From contig NZ_CP011058.1 in NCBI RefSeq assembly GCF_000961095.1, positions 3,871,501-3,935,500 on the forward strand: a stretch of 64,000 nt of DNA, in the 5' to 3' direction. Positions 24,655 through 32,483 of the stretch are shown here, one piece after another. Made by a program: the position numbers and the translations under genes. Source of the DNA: Paenibacillus beijingensis. GTDB taxonomy: Bacteria > Bacillota > Bacilli > Paenibacillales > Paenibacillaceae. Under the pieces are notes generated by a model. That model saw only the letters and a list, made by a program, of their open reading frames with translations, ran no database searches and was not told where the DNA came from. The number at the start of each line of letters is the position of its first letter. The stretch's first letter is position 1.

Positions 24655-25254
24655 TTATTCAAGACCAAACTGCGCTTTATTAACGAGTTCTCCGGATAGG
24701 AACATGAAATTGGCGTTTGCTCCGATCGAGCCTTCACCGTTATACATATAGACTACGGCGTCACCGCTCTCGGATAGTGCGTTTCCAGGACCGCCAACGA
24801 TCTTTTTCACTTCCGAATAAGACATTCCAATTTTGACAGATTCATATTCTTCCAAACTAATGGTGGCGTTAGCATCATCGTCTCCCATCGCCTCAATCTC
24901 CTTTGACATTTCTTGATTTATCTCTTGCGATATCGTTTGAACCTCGGAATACTCTTCTGTATCGGGGAACTCATTCGAGAAAACGGTTATGTACGCCCGT
25001 GTCACGTCGGTATCGCCCTTTGCCTTATTTTCCTTGATTTTTTCAAGCATCTTTTTTGCGCTTAGCGAATTAGCCTTTTCGCTACTCAGTGCTTTATTTA
25101 GCTCGTTGATTTTGTTTGCATCACTTTCCGCAGCACGAAGCAGGTTTTGGTTTTTGGTCTGAAGTTCTTGAATTAGATCTTTATCTTCTTGACTACCACA
25201 ACCGGTTAGCATGACAAGCAATGTCAATATTGCCGCAGTTCTAAAATTCCACAC
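24655..25254 (-). CDS. membrane-anchored lipoprotein with DUF3862/SmpA-like domain
   Basis: 199 residues. A signal peptide with lipobox MLTGC puts the lipidated Cys at residue 19, so the mature protein is tethered to the outer face of the membrane. Residues about 22-75 are a predicted coiled coil (LIQELQTKNQNLL, INELNKALSSEK). Residues about 127-199 (SLEEYESVKIGMSYSEVKKIVGG...) resemble the BLIP/SmpA-like fold of DUF3862 proteins, whose members often sense or inhibit periplasmic targets. No function is assigned. Base composition is lower in GC than its neighbours, a possible sign of recent acquisition. Confidence 0.8.
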   Translation of the reverse strand: MWNFRTAAILTLLVMLTGCGSQEDKDLIQELQTKNQNLLRAAESDANKINELNKALSSEKANSLSAKKMLEKIKENKAKGDTDVTRAYITVFSNEFPDTEEYSEVQTISQEINQEMSKEIEAMGDDDANATISLEEYESVKIGMSYSEVKKIVGGPGNALSESGDAVVYMYNGEGSIGANANFMFLSGELVNKAQFGLE

Positions 25255-25397
25255 CTGAGTAATCCCTCCTCATACAAAATAATCCTAATTATACCAGATG
25301 TTACAATTGAACCGTATATAATAAGGAAGGAAAACGCCGGCTTGTTATCAGTCTTTCCTTTAACGTTCGTCTTACCCTTTCGTGGATCGCCCAACGC

Positions 25398-25429
25398 AAA
25401 AAAACCTCCCGCGGATTCTCCGCGAGAGG
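25398..25429 (-). terminator. terminator downstream of tRNA-Arg
   Basis: On the minus strand CCTCTCGCGGA pairs with TCCGCGGGAGG around a short AGAA-type loop, followed by seven T (plus-strand A run 25398-25404). It is oriented to end the tRNA-Arg transcript about 120 bases after the gene. Confidence 0.75.
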
Positions 25430-25545
25430 CTTCGTATGTAAAGCAGTTCAGGCGCTAATTAACGGCTAGACTGTTGCCCTTCCGTTGTGCCTGCCGAACA
25501 TTCAACGTCCGACAAACGTTGATTTAACGGGCTTATTACGTGAAA

Positions 25546-25622
<77 letters not shown>

Positions 25623-25648
25623 GTATAAAAAAGACAGAAACATTGAAT

Positions 25649-25677
25649 ATATTAGCACGCTCCGAACTGAAACGCAA
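25649..25677 (-). promoter_or_regulatory. SigA promoter of tRNA-Arg
   Basis: On the minus strand: -35 TTGCGT (plus 25672-25677), 17-base spacer, -10 TAATAT (plus 25649-25654). The start is predicted near 25642, 20 bases before the tRNA. Confidence 0.6.
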
Positions 25678-25819
25678 GAGGTAACAACAATAAAATTTAA
25701 ATATCTTTCAAACGCCATTCTATCCGCAATTGAAAAATTGGCTGCACTGGCATGCGCATTTTTTTCCAAAAACGGCCCCAAATCCATTTCAAGGCAATTA
25801 TCGCCATAACAAGGGAAAC

Positions 25820-25846
25820 AAAAAAAGCCCTGCATTTCAAGGCTTT
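25820..25846 (-). terminator. terminator downstream of tRNA-Gly
   Basis: On the minus strand AAAGCC (plus 25841-25846) pairs with GGCTTT (plus 25824-25829) and is followed by a T run (plus-strand A run from 25820). It probably ends the tRNA-Gly transcript after the duplicated 3' end. Confidence 0.55.
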
Positions 25847-25861
25847 CGTGAACTAAAAATC

Positions 25862-25911
25862 TTCGCTTCCCTTCCGAAGAGGTTATTCATTATGGAGCGG
25901 GTGAAGGGAAT
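25862..25911 (-). repeat. 50-bp direct repeat, distal copy with truncated tRNA-Gly 3' end
   Basis: These 50 bases are identical to 26025-26074. They contain the last 19 bases of the tRNA-Gly gene (CCA, discriminator, acceptor arm and part of the T-arm) plus 31 bases downstream of it. The rest of a tRNA is missing here, so this is a fragment. Confidence 0.9.
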
Positions 25912-25915
25912 ACTC

Positions 25916-25965
25916 AAAATCCTCGATTTCACTGTTCCCGCCGGGAACGGATCGAGGAAGATTTT
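25916..25965. repeat. inverted repeat between the two 50-bp copies
   Basis: AAAATCCTCGAT (25916-25927) pairs with ATCGAGGA-AG-ATTTT (25951-25965), with an inner GTTCCCG/CGGGAAC hairpin. It occupies most of the 113 bases between the two direct repeats; the remainder shows no gene. Confidence 0.6.
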
Positions 25966-26024
25966 GACGCGCGTCCTAATGAGATGATTCAAGATGTATT
26001 CACGGACGGTCGAACCGCCGAGGG

Positions 26025-26074
26025 TTCGCTTCCCTTCCGAAGAGGTTATTCATTATGGAGCGGGTGAAGGGAAT
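26025..26074 (-). repeat. 50-bp direct repeat, proximal copy overlapping the intact tRNA-Gly
   Basis: Identical to 25862-25911. Bases 26056-26074 are the 3' end of the functional tRNA-Gly gene. The arrangement is that of an attachment-site duplication at a tRNA 3' end, or of a collapsed tandem tRNA array. Confidence 0.9.
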
Positions 26075-26129
26075 CGAACCCTCGCCTCAAGCTTGGGAAG
26101 CTGGCGTTCTGCCATTGAACTACACCCGC
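26056..26129 (-). tRNA. tRNA-Gly (anticodon CCC)
   Basis: Minus-strand cloverleaf with acceptor GCGGGTG/CACCCGC, anticodon loop TTCCCAA giving CCC, T-arm GAGGGTTCGATTCCCTT, discriminator T and encoded CCA. The anticodon stem CCAGC/GCTTG has one C-U mismatch. It reads GGG codons. Confidence 0.93.
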
Positions 26130-26151
26130 ATGCAAAAATCCGTGCTTCCTA

Positions 26152-26180
26152 AATGTACCATACAGGCCGGACCGAATCAA
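26152..26180 (-). promoter_or_regulatory. probable SigA promoter of tRNA-Gly
   Basis: On the minus strand: -35 TTGATT (plus 26175-26180), 17-base spacer, -10 TACATT (plus 26152-26157). The start would lie about 16 bases before the tRNA. Confidence 0.45.
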
Positions 26181-26377
26181 GAAAGACCCGCTCGTTACCT
26201 TGCTTCGACGGCTCATCTTGTATTAAGATCAGGACTTCATCCTCGCGCCGGATCTTATCTGTCAATTTGTCTCTTTTGAAAAACGGTTCCGATTCGATTC
26301 CGACATATGCAGTTATGGTTAAATTGTAAATGGGCAACCATAGGGACAGTCATTTTTATCTTTCGTAAACGTCATGT

Positions 26378-26383
26378 TATAAT
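26378..26383 (+). promoter_or_regulatory. -10 element upstream of ysoA
   Basis: A perfect TATAAT with only a weak TTTATC 17 bases upstream. If it is used, transcription starts near 26390, which restricts where ysoA translation can begin. Confidence 0.4.
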
Positions 26384-26399
26384 CAAACCAAATATCGGG

Positions 26400-27383
26400 T
26401 TGGCCATAACGCGGACGCGACAACGGGGCGGTGTTACCATTACGACTTCTAACGATTCGCATAACGAACAAAAGGAAAATGTCTATCTGTTTCCGAAAAT
26501 GCTGGACCATTATCAGGTTCAGCTGACGCGGATGCTCGAGGCCGAGCAGTATGGCGAAGCGAAGCGGCTGCTCCGCTTTTTGCTGCAGTGCCAGGGCGAG
26601 GATCGCCGCCATTATGAGGAATGGGGCAACTTGCTCGCCTGGCTGGATATGGCGTTTCCGGGTACCGGCAACGACAGCCCCGAGGGGGATCCGGATGCGG
26701 AAGAGGACATCGACGAAGATTCGCTGCGCCGCGAAGCGCTTGACCCCGGCGAGCAGGACGAATCCTATGTCCAGCAGGTGCTATACATAATGAAAAATCA
26801 TCCGATGATCGACCAGCAGATGCTCGCGCTGGAGCGGGCCGCGCATTTGCGCAGCCACGAGGTGGAAGAGGCGATTGTCAAATGGCTGTCCGGGGAGGCT
26901 GTACATCCGATCGTCCAATTTAAGGCGCTGCAATGCTTGCGGAAACGGGGGGTGACCGGCCGGATCGCTTTGGAACGGCTTGGGGAAACGGTGGAGCTTG
27001 ACGTGGAAGTGACTCCGCTTTCGATGGACGATTTCCCTTCGCAAATTCAGCAAATGCTGGAACGGGTAGAAAAAGTGACGGAGGTCAACGATCCAACCTT
27101 GCCGCATTTTGCGAAAGAGCTTTGGAAGGAATGCCTCCAGTTTTTGTACGGCACCTCGGTCTATTCCTGGATGCTGCGCGATGACATGGAGACGGTTGAC
27201 TGTTTCGCCGCCGCCCTTCATATGACGCTGCTGCTCGCCGTCTACGGCTCGGCCGACGATGACGAAATCAGGGATACATACGGAATAACGGGAGAGCTTC
27301 GCTTCCGGTACGAACAGGCATGCCGGGCGCTGCGGCAAATCGCCGAATTCCAGGAAGGATATGGGGATGACCCCGAACCTTGA
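26400..27383 (+). CDS. ysoA: YsoA-like TPR/helical-repeat protein upstream of tig
   Basis: About 328 residues, mostly helical. It has pairs of helices of TPR style (HYQVQLTRMLEAEQYGEAKRLLRFL, then DRRHYEEWGNLLAWL cut short here) and an acidic linker (EEDIDED). The position directly before tig matches ysoA of B. subtilis, on which the assignment rests; the function of that family is unknown. The open frame runs from 26307, but a promoter -10 lies at 26378. No ATG is well placed: TTG 26400 has no ribosome-binding site. GGGGCGGTG (26425-26433) points to a codon near 26439, which is ATT. Met at 26499 is also possible. The start is therefore uncertain. Confidence 0.7.
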   Translation: MAITRTRQRGGVTITTSNDSHNEQKENVYLFPKMLDHYQVQLTRMLEAEQYGEAKRLLRFLLQCQGEDRRHYEEWGNLLAWLDMAFPGTGNDSPEGDPDAEEDIDEDSLRREALDPGEQDESYVQQVLYIMKNHPMIDQQMLALERAAHLRSHEVEEAIVKWLSGEAVHPIVQFKALQCLRKRGVTGRIALERLGETVELDVEVTPLSMDDFPSQIQQMLERVEKVTEVNDPTLPHFAKELWKECLQFLYGTSVYSWMLRDDMETVDCFAAALHMTLLLAVYGSADDDEIRDTYGITGELRFRYEQACRALRQIAEFQEGYGDDPEP

Positions 27384-27476
27384 AATCCACAGCGATGTTG
27401 TTTATAATGGAATGGTTTATGAAAACGTGATAGAATCAGCGTAAGACGCTTATTTTTTTGGAGGGGAAAGCATAAA

Positions 27477-28778
27477 ATGAAAGCAACCTGGGAAAAGATA
27501 GACAAGAACATCGTCGCAATCGATGTTGAAGTAGAATCGGAAAAAGTCGATGCAGCCATCGACCAAGCATTCAAAAAAGTCGTTCAAAAAGTAAACGTTC
27601 CGGGCTTCCGCAAAGGCAAAGTGCCGCGTGCGATGTTTGAAAAACGTTTCGGCGTGGAAAGCCTTTATCAGGACGCGATCGATATTATTTTGCCTGAAGC
27701 TTATTCCGAAGCACTGCAAGAAACGTCGGTTAAACCTGTAGACCGTCCGGAAATTGACGTCGAGCAATTCGGCAAAGGACAAGCTTTCAAGTTCAAAGCG
27801 AAAGTAACCGTTAAGCCGGAAGTGAAGCTTGGCGAATACAAAGGCCTTGAAGTGCCGGCCGGCAGCTCGGAAGTAACCGATGAAGAAATTGGCGAAGAAC
27901 TGAACCGTCTGCAGCAGCGTCATGCCGAACTGGCCGTCGTTGAGGAAGGCGCAGCCGAAAACGGGGACATTACGGTTATCGACTTCGACGGATATGTGGA
28001 CGGAGAACAATTCGAGGGCGGCCAAGCGGAGCGTTATTCGTTGGAGCTGGGATCGAACTCCTTTATCCCGGGCTTTGAAGATCAAGTGGTCGGCATGCAA
28101 ACGGGCGACTTCAAAGACGTTGAAGTAACGTTCCCGGAAAGCTACCATGCGGAGAACCTTGCCGGCAAAGCGGCTGTGTTCAAAGTAAAGCTGCACGAGA
28201 TCAAACGCAAAAATCTGCCGGCTCTGGACGATGAGTTCGCCAAAGACGTCAGCGAATTCGATACGCTTGAAGAGTACAAGCAGGATCTGTCGAGCAAGCT
28301 GAAAGAGCGCAAAGAAAAAGAAAACGAGCAAGCCCGCGAAACGGCCGTTATCGAGAAGGTGGCTGAAGGAGCGGAAGTTGAAATTCCGGAAGCGATGATC
28401 AACACGGAGATCGATTATCTGTTCCGAGATTTCGAGAACCGGATCCGTACGCAAGGTCTGACGATGGACCTGTACTACCAATTCTCCGGACAAGACGAGG
28501 CTGCTCTTCGCGAACAAATGCGTTCCGACGCCGAGCGCCGCGTGCGCAACAACCTCGTGCTGGAGCAAGTTGCCAAAGAAGAGGGCATTGAAGTAACGGA
28601 GGCCGACGTGAATGAGGAGCTCGAAAACCTCGCCAAGCAGTACAGCCGTACCGTTGAGGAACTACGCGGAATTTTTGCCCAAAACGGATCTCTGGACAGC
28701 CTGAAGGACGATCTGTCCCTGCGCAAAACACTTAAATTCCTCATTGAAAACAGCAAAGTCGTAACCGAGGTCGCTTAA
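27477..28778 (+). CDS. tig: trigger factor
   Basis: 433 residues, the ribosome-bound chaperone for nascent chains. The N-terminal ribosome-docking signature GFRKGKVPRAMFEKRFG lies at about 43-59. The FKBP-type peptidyl-prolyl isomerase domain spans about 150-245 (DGYVDGEQFEGG, FIPGFEDQVVGM), and a long helical C-terminal domain follows to the end. Size and order match the family. GGAGGGGAAAG precedes ATG. It is followed by a terminator, separating it from clpP. Very low codon ambiguity (many AAA, GAA) suggests high expression. Confidence 0.96.
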   Translation: MKATWEKIDKNIVAIDVEVESEKVDAAIDQAFKKVVQKVNVPGFRKGKVPRAMFEKRFGVESLYQDAIDIILPEAYSEALQETSVKPVDRPEIDVEQFGKGQAFKFKAKVTVKPEVKLGEYKGLEVPAGSSEVTDEEIGEELNRLQQRHAELAVVEEGAAENGDITVIDFDGYVDGEQFEGGQAERYSLELGSNSFIPGFEDQVVGMQTGDFKDVEVTFPESYHAENLAGKAAVFKVKLHEIKRKNLPALDDEFAKDVSEFDTLEEYKQDLSSKLKERKEKENEQARETAVIEKVAEGAEVEIPEAMINTEIDYLFRDFENRIRTQGLTMDLYYQFSGQDEAALREQMRSDAERRVRNNLVLEQVAKEEGIEVTEADVNEELENLAKQYSRTVEELRGIFAQNGSLDSLKDDLSLRKTLKFLIENSKVVTEVA

Positions 28779-28806
28779 GTTTCGCGATAACCGGTTTTCA
28801 GAAGGT

Positions 28807-28836
28807 AAGGCACGTCTTTATGCGTGCCTTATTTTT
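28807..28836 (+). terminator. terminator of tig
   Basis: AAGGCACG (28807-28814) and CGTGCCTT (28823-28830) enclose TCTTTATG and are followed by ATTTTT. Confidence 0.85.
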
Positions 28837-28957
28837 CACCAATCGGCCGTCCGCTCATCGCTACATAAAAATATTTGTGAATCCCGGGGGTATTTTCCCC
28901 GTACATAACAGCAAGCCGTGATCGTATACTGTAATATTCGGAATGCTTTCCTGAAAA

Positions 28958-28986
28958 ATGACATTGCATCTTCAACGTGTTAAAAT
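28958..28986 (+). promoter_or_regulatory. SigA promoter of clpP
   Basis: -35 ATGACA (28958-28963), 17-base spacer, -10 TAAAAT (28981-28986), each five of six to consensus. No CtsR heptad repeat (GGTCAAA type) can be seen around it, unlike many clpP genes of Bacillota. Confidence 0.65.
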
Positions 28987-29028
28987 GGAAGAGTATTCAG
29001 ACTCCAAACCAGAAAAGAGGTTGGTCGC

Positions 29029-29625
29029 ATGAACTTGGTACCGATCGTAGTTGAACAAACAAACCGCGGGGAGCGTTCTTACGATATTTACTCCCGGCTC
29101 CTGAAGGACCGGATTATCTTTCTCGGCAGCGCCATCGACGATGACGTCGCCAATTCCATCATTGCACAGCTGCTCTTTCTGGCGGCCGACGATCCGGAGA
29201 AAGATATACACCTTTACATTAACTCTCCCGGCGGTTCAGTGACGGCGGGAATGGGTATTTACGATACGATGCAGTTCATTAAGCCTGACGTATCAACCAT
29301 CTGCGTCGGCATGGCCGCAAGTATGGGATCGCTGCTTCTTACGGCTGGAGCCAAAGGTAAGCGCTTTGCGCTGCCGAACAGCGAAGTTATGATTCACCAA
29401 CCGCTCGGCGGCGTTAGAGGACAGGCGGCGGATATCAAAATTCATGCCGACTGGATCATCCGCACGAAGCAAAAGCTGAATCAGATTTATGTGGAACGAA
29501 CGGGACAGTCGTACGAGAAAATCGATCGCGACACCGACCGGGATTTCTTTATGAGCGGTGAAGAGGCGATGAATTACGGTCTCGTAGACAAAGTGATTAC
29601 GACGCCCGAATCGCCGACGCTGTAA
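29029..29625 (+). CDS. clpP: ATP-dependent Clp protease proteolytic subunit
   Basis: 198 residues, the serine peptidase that forms a 14-subunit barrel with ClpX or ClpC. The catalytic triad is at canonical positions: Ser98 in GMAASMGS, His123 in MIHQPLGG and Asp172 in DRDTDRDFF. YINSPGGSVTAGM is the oxyanion segment. The N-terminal MNLVPIVVEQTNRGERSYDIYSRLL is typical of mature ClpP. The gene lies 24 bases before clpX, an arrangement found in Gram-negatives and Paenibacillus but not in B. subtilis, and suggests coupled dosage of protease and unfoldase. Confidence 0.97.
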   Translation: MNLVPIVVEQTNRGERSYDIYSRLLKDRIIFLGSAIDDDVANSIIAQLLFLAADDPEKDIHLYINSPGGSVTAGMGIYDTMQFIKPDVSTICVGMAASMGSLLLTAGAKGKRFALPNSEVMIHQPLGGVRGQAADIKIHADWIIRTKQKLNQIYVERTGQSYEKIDRDTDRDFFMSGEEAMNYGLVDKVITTPESPTL

Positions 29626-29649
29626 CAATCTCTACTAAGGGGTGATTGC

Positions 29650-30906
29650 ATGTTCAAATTCAACGAAGAGAAAGGCCAGCTGAAGTGTTCCTTCTGCGGC
29701 AAGTCTCAGGATCAGGTTCGTAAGCTCGTAGCCGGACCAGGCGTATATATATGCGATGAGTGTATTGAATTGTGCACGGAAATCGTGGAGGAGGAGCTCG
29801 GACACGAGGAAGAGCTCGATCTGAAAGACATTCCGAAACCGAAAGAAATCCGGGCCATTTTGGACTCGTATGTCATCGGTCAGGAAGCGGCCAAAAAGTC
29901 GCTCTCCGTTGCGGTTTACAATCATTACAAACGGATCAATTCGCAGAACAAGCTCGAAGACGTCGAGCTGCAAAAGAGCAACATTATGCTTGTCGGCCCG
30001 ACGGGCTCCGGTAAAACGCTGCTTGCCCAGACGATGGCCAAAATTTTGAATGTGCCGTTCGCCATTGCGGACGCCACTTCGCTTACGGAAGCCGGTTATG
30101 TCGGCGAAGACGTGGAAAACATTTTGCTGAAGCTGATCCAGGCGGCCGATTACGATGTGGAGAAAGCCGAGCGCGGCATCATCTACATCGACGAAATCGA
30201 TAAAGTGGCGCGCAAATCCGAAAACCCGTCCATCACGCGCGATGTTTCGGGCGAAGGGGTACAGCAGGCGCTGCTGAAAATTTTGGAAGGCACCGTCGCT
30301 TCCGTTCCGCCGCAGGGCGGACGCAAGCATCCGCATCAGGAGTTCATCCAGATCGACACGACGAACATCCTGTTTATTTGCGGCGGCGCGTTCGACGGAC
30401 TGGAACAGCTGATCAAACGCCGGATCGGCAAGAAGGTTATCGGCTTCAACGCCGGCGGCGAAGGAACGAAAGATATGAAAGCCGGCGAATACTTGTCGCT
30501 CGTGCTTCCGGAGGATCTGCTCAAATTCGGTCTCATTCCGGAATTTGTAGGACGTCTGCCGGTTATTTCCACACTGGAGCCGCTTGATGAGCAGGCGCTA
30601 GTACGTATTTTGGCGGAGCCGAAAAACGCGCTCGTGAAGCAGTATCAAAAGCTGCTTGAGATGGATAACGTCAAGCTGGAGTTTGAACCGGCAGCGCTCG
30701 AAGCGATCGCCAAAGAAGCGATCAAGCGCAACACCGGTGCTCGCGGTCTGCGTGCCATCATCGAAGGCATCATGCTGGAAGTGATGTACGAGGCTCCTTC
30801 CCGCGAGGAAATGAGCAGCTGCGTCATTACGGAAAAAGTCGTTCAGGATCGCATCATTCCGGAACTGACGGCCAAAAAAGGCAAGAAGAAGGAAGAAAGC
30901 GCCTAA
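29650..30906 (+). CDS. clpX: ATP-dependent Clp protease ATPase subunit ClpX
   Basis: 418 residues. The N-terminal zinc domain has four Cys (CSFCGK...CDECIELC). Walker A is GPTGSGKT (about 117-124), Walker B is IIYIDEIDKV, and the pore loop region GYVGEDVEN and the IGF loop near 270 (RRIGKKVIGFNAGG) for docking to ClpP are present. It ends with the acidic/lysine tail KKGKKKEESA. It unfolds tagged substrates and feeds them to ClpP. GGGGTGA precedes ATG. Confidence 0.97.
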   Translation: MFKFNEEKGQLKCSFCGKSQDQVRKLVAGPGVYICDECIELCTEIVEEELGHEEELDLKDIPKPKEIRAILDSYVIGQEAAKKSLSVAVYNHYKRINSQNKLEDVELQKSNIMLVGPTGSGKTLLAQTMAKILNVPFAIADATSLTEAGYVGEDVENILLKLIQAADYDVEKAERGIIYIDEIDKVARKSENPSITRDVSGEGVQQALLKILEGTVASVPPQGGRKHPHQEFIQIDTTNILFICGGAFDGLEQLIKRRIGKKVIGFNAGGEGTKDMKAGEYLSLVLPEDLLKFGLIPEFVGRLPVISTLEPLDEQALVRILAEPKNALVKQYQKLLEMDNVKLEFEPAALEAIAKEAIKRNTGARGLRAIIEGIMLEVMYEAPSREEMSSCVITEKVVQDRIIPELTAKKGKKKEESA

Positions 30907-30930
30907 TTCGAGCAGTTCGATTACCGTCTT

Positions 30931-30984
30931 AGTCTCCACCCTGCCGGCAGCCTGGTTCAGGCTGCCCAAGCAGGGTGGACTTTG
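30931..30984 (+). terminator. terminator-like hairpin after clpX
   Basis: CCACCCTGC pairs with GCAGGGTGG and contains an inner GGCAGCC/GGCTGCC stem, giving a very stable structure, but only ACTTT follows. Termination may be partial, with readthrough into ispG. Confidence 0.45.
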
Positions 30985-31006
30985 GCGTTCATGGGGAGAG
31001 AACCTT

Positions 31007-32122
31007 ATGTATTCGCGTAAAGATACCGTTCCGGTTAAAGTAGGCGGGCTGACGATCGGCGGAAGCAACGAAGTCATCATCCAAAGCATGTGCACGACCA
31101 AAACGGCGGATGTGGAAGCGACCGTGGCCGAAATATTGCGGCTGGAGGAAGCGGGCTGCCAGATCGTGCGGGTAACCGTCAATAACAAGGAAGCCGCCGC
31201 TGCCATTAAGGAAATCAAGAAACGCATTCATATTCCGCTTGTCGCGGATATTCATTTCGACTACCGGCTTGCCTTGGCGGCGATCGAGAACGGAATCGAC
31301 AAGGTAAGGATCAATCCCGGCAACATCGGCCGCCGCGAGAAGGTCGAAGCGGTCGTCAAAGCGTGCAAGGAACGCGGAATTCCGATCCGCATCGGTGTTA
31401 ACGCCGGTTCGCTTGAGAATCATCTGCTCGAAAAGTACGGGTACCCGACTCCGGAGGCGATGGTGGAAAGCGCCTTGTTCCATATCGGCATTTTGGAGGA
31501 ACTCGATTTTCACGATATTATCGTGTCGCTCAAGGCGTCGGATGTACCGATGGCGCTGGAAGCGTACCGGATGGCTGCGGAGCAGATCAAATACCCGCTC
31601 CATCTCGGCATTACCGAGGCGGGGACGCTGTTCTCCGGCACGATCAAGAGCTCGGCCGGCATCGGCGCGCTGCTGGCGATGGGCATCGGCAACACGGTGC
31701 GGATCTCGCTCAGCGCCGATCCTGTGGAAGAAGTGAAGGTGGCCCGCGAGCTGCTGAAGACGTTCGGCCTCATCACGAACGCGGCCACGCTCGTTTCATG
31801 TCCGACCTGCGGACGCCTAGACATCGACCTGTTCTCGATCGCCAATGAGGTCGAGGACTATATCGCATCTATTAAAGTTCCGATCAAAGTATCGGTACTC
31901 GGCTGCGCGGTGAACGGCCCCGGTGAAGCGCGCGAGGCGGACATCGGCATTGCGGGCGCCCGCGGCGAAGGGATGCTGTTCCGCTACGGAGAGATGATCC
32001 GCAAAGTGCCGGAGCAGGAGCTGCTCAGCGAGCTTAAGAAAGAAATCGACGAGATTGTGCGCGTCTACGAAGCGACCGGCGAAATTCCGGGCCGCAATAA
32101 GCATCACCCCGTCACGAAGTAG
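31007..32122 (+). CDS. ispG: 4-hydroxy-3-methylbut-2-enyl diphosphate synthase
   Basis: 371 residues, the penultimate enzyme of the MEP isoprenoid pathway, with a [4Fe-4S] cluster. The N-terminal TIM barrel has IQSMCTTKT and VADIHFDYRLAL. The cluster domain has CPTCGR (about 265 and 268) and GCAVNGPGEA (about 300). It is short like other Bacillota forms. Its place between clpX and lonB is unusual compared with B. subtilis. ATG follows GGGGAGAG. A long palindrome lies directly downstream. Confidence 0.96.
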   Translation: MYSRKDTVPVKVGGLTIGGSNEVIIQSMCTTKTADVEATVAEILRLEEAGCQIVRVTVNNKEAAAAIKEIKKRIHIPLVADIHFDYRLALAAIENGIDKVRINPGNIGRREKVEAVVKACKERGIPIRIGVNAGSLENHLLEKYGYPTPEAMVESALFHIGILEELDFHDIIVSLKASDVPMALEAYRMAAEQIKYPLHLGITEAGTLFSGTIKSSAGIGALLAMGIGNTVRISLSADPVEEVKVARELLKTFGLITNAATLVSCPTCGRLDIDLFSIANEVEDYIASIKVPIKVSVLGCAVNGPGEAREADIGIAGARGEGMLFRYGEMIRKVPEQELLSELKKEIDEIVRVYEATGEIPGRNKHHPVTK

Positions 32123-32127
32123 AGGGG

Positions 32128-32350
32128 AAAAAGGAGTTGCTGTGCGGGAGGGTTTTGATCGAGTGTGGTATTAAGGCCGCTGCGCGGCTGATTCGTGCTT
32201 CCGATCGCTGTTGTCCTCCGATTTCTGAATGGTATTAGATTAGGGTAGAAATCGGAGGACAAAGGCGAACGCTGACGCTTCTCCAGTCACAAGTCAGCCT
32301 CTCCACTCCTCTACACCGCAGATGCAAACCCTCCCGCTTCGCTCTCCTTT
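32128..32350. repeat. long imperfect palindrome
   Basis: Nested inverted repeats are seen: AAAAAGGAG / CTCCTTTTT at the outside, GCGGGAGGGTTT (32144-32155) / AAACCCTCCCGC (32326-32337), and a core with TTGTCCTCCGATTTCT (32211-32226) / AGAAATCGGAGGACAA (32247-32262). About 220 bp can fold into one cruciform or RNA hairpin, ending in a T run on the plus strand. It has no coding frame and looks like a dispersed palindromic element. Confidence 0.7.
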
Positions 32351-32452
32351 TTTAGAGGGGAAGCAGGTGCAGCTGCGCGGAAGGCTCGCTTGCTTTTTAA
32401 ATCAATAAGAATGTGCGCACTTCTTGTTTTTAAAGGTGCGGAAAAAATTTAC

Positions 32453-32482
32453 AAGCCCCGCTTAACAAGCGGCTTCATTTTT
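32453..32482 (+). terminator. small terminator-like hairpin
   Basis: CCGCTT-AAC-AAGCGG (32458-32472) followed by CTTCATTTTT. It is one of three successive hairpins between ispG and lonB, with no gene between them. Confidence 0.5.
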
Positions 32483-32483
32483 C

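Noticed and set aside
26149..26337. Minus-strand 62-codon open frame between tRNA-Gly and ysoA
   Set aside because: The sequence looks protein-like, but it starts with TTG without a ribosome-binding site and overlaps the likely tRNA-Gly promoter.
27450..28568. Long minus-strand open frame (372 codons) opposite tig
   Set aside because: It is antisense to a strongly supported trigger factor gene, rich in Phe/Arg as expected from mirror codons, and has no family resemblance.
28860..28925. CtsR or CIRCE operator before clpP
   Set aside because: Only an imperfect GGGG/CCCC palindrome is visible; no GGTCAAA-type heptads and no CIRCE inverted repeat.
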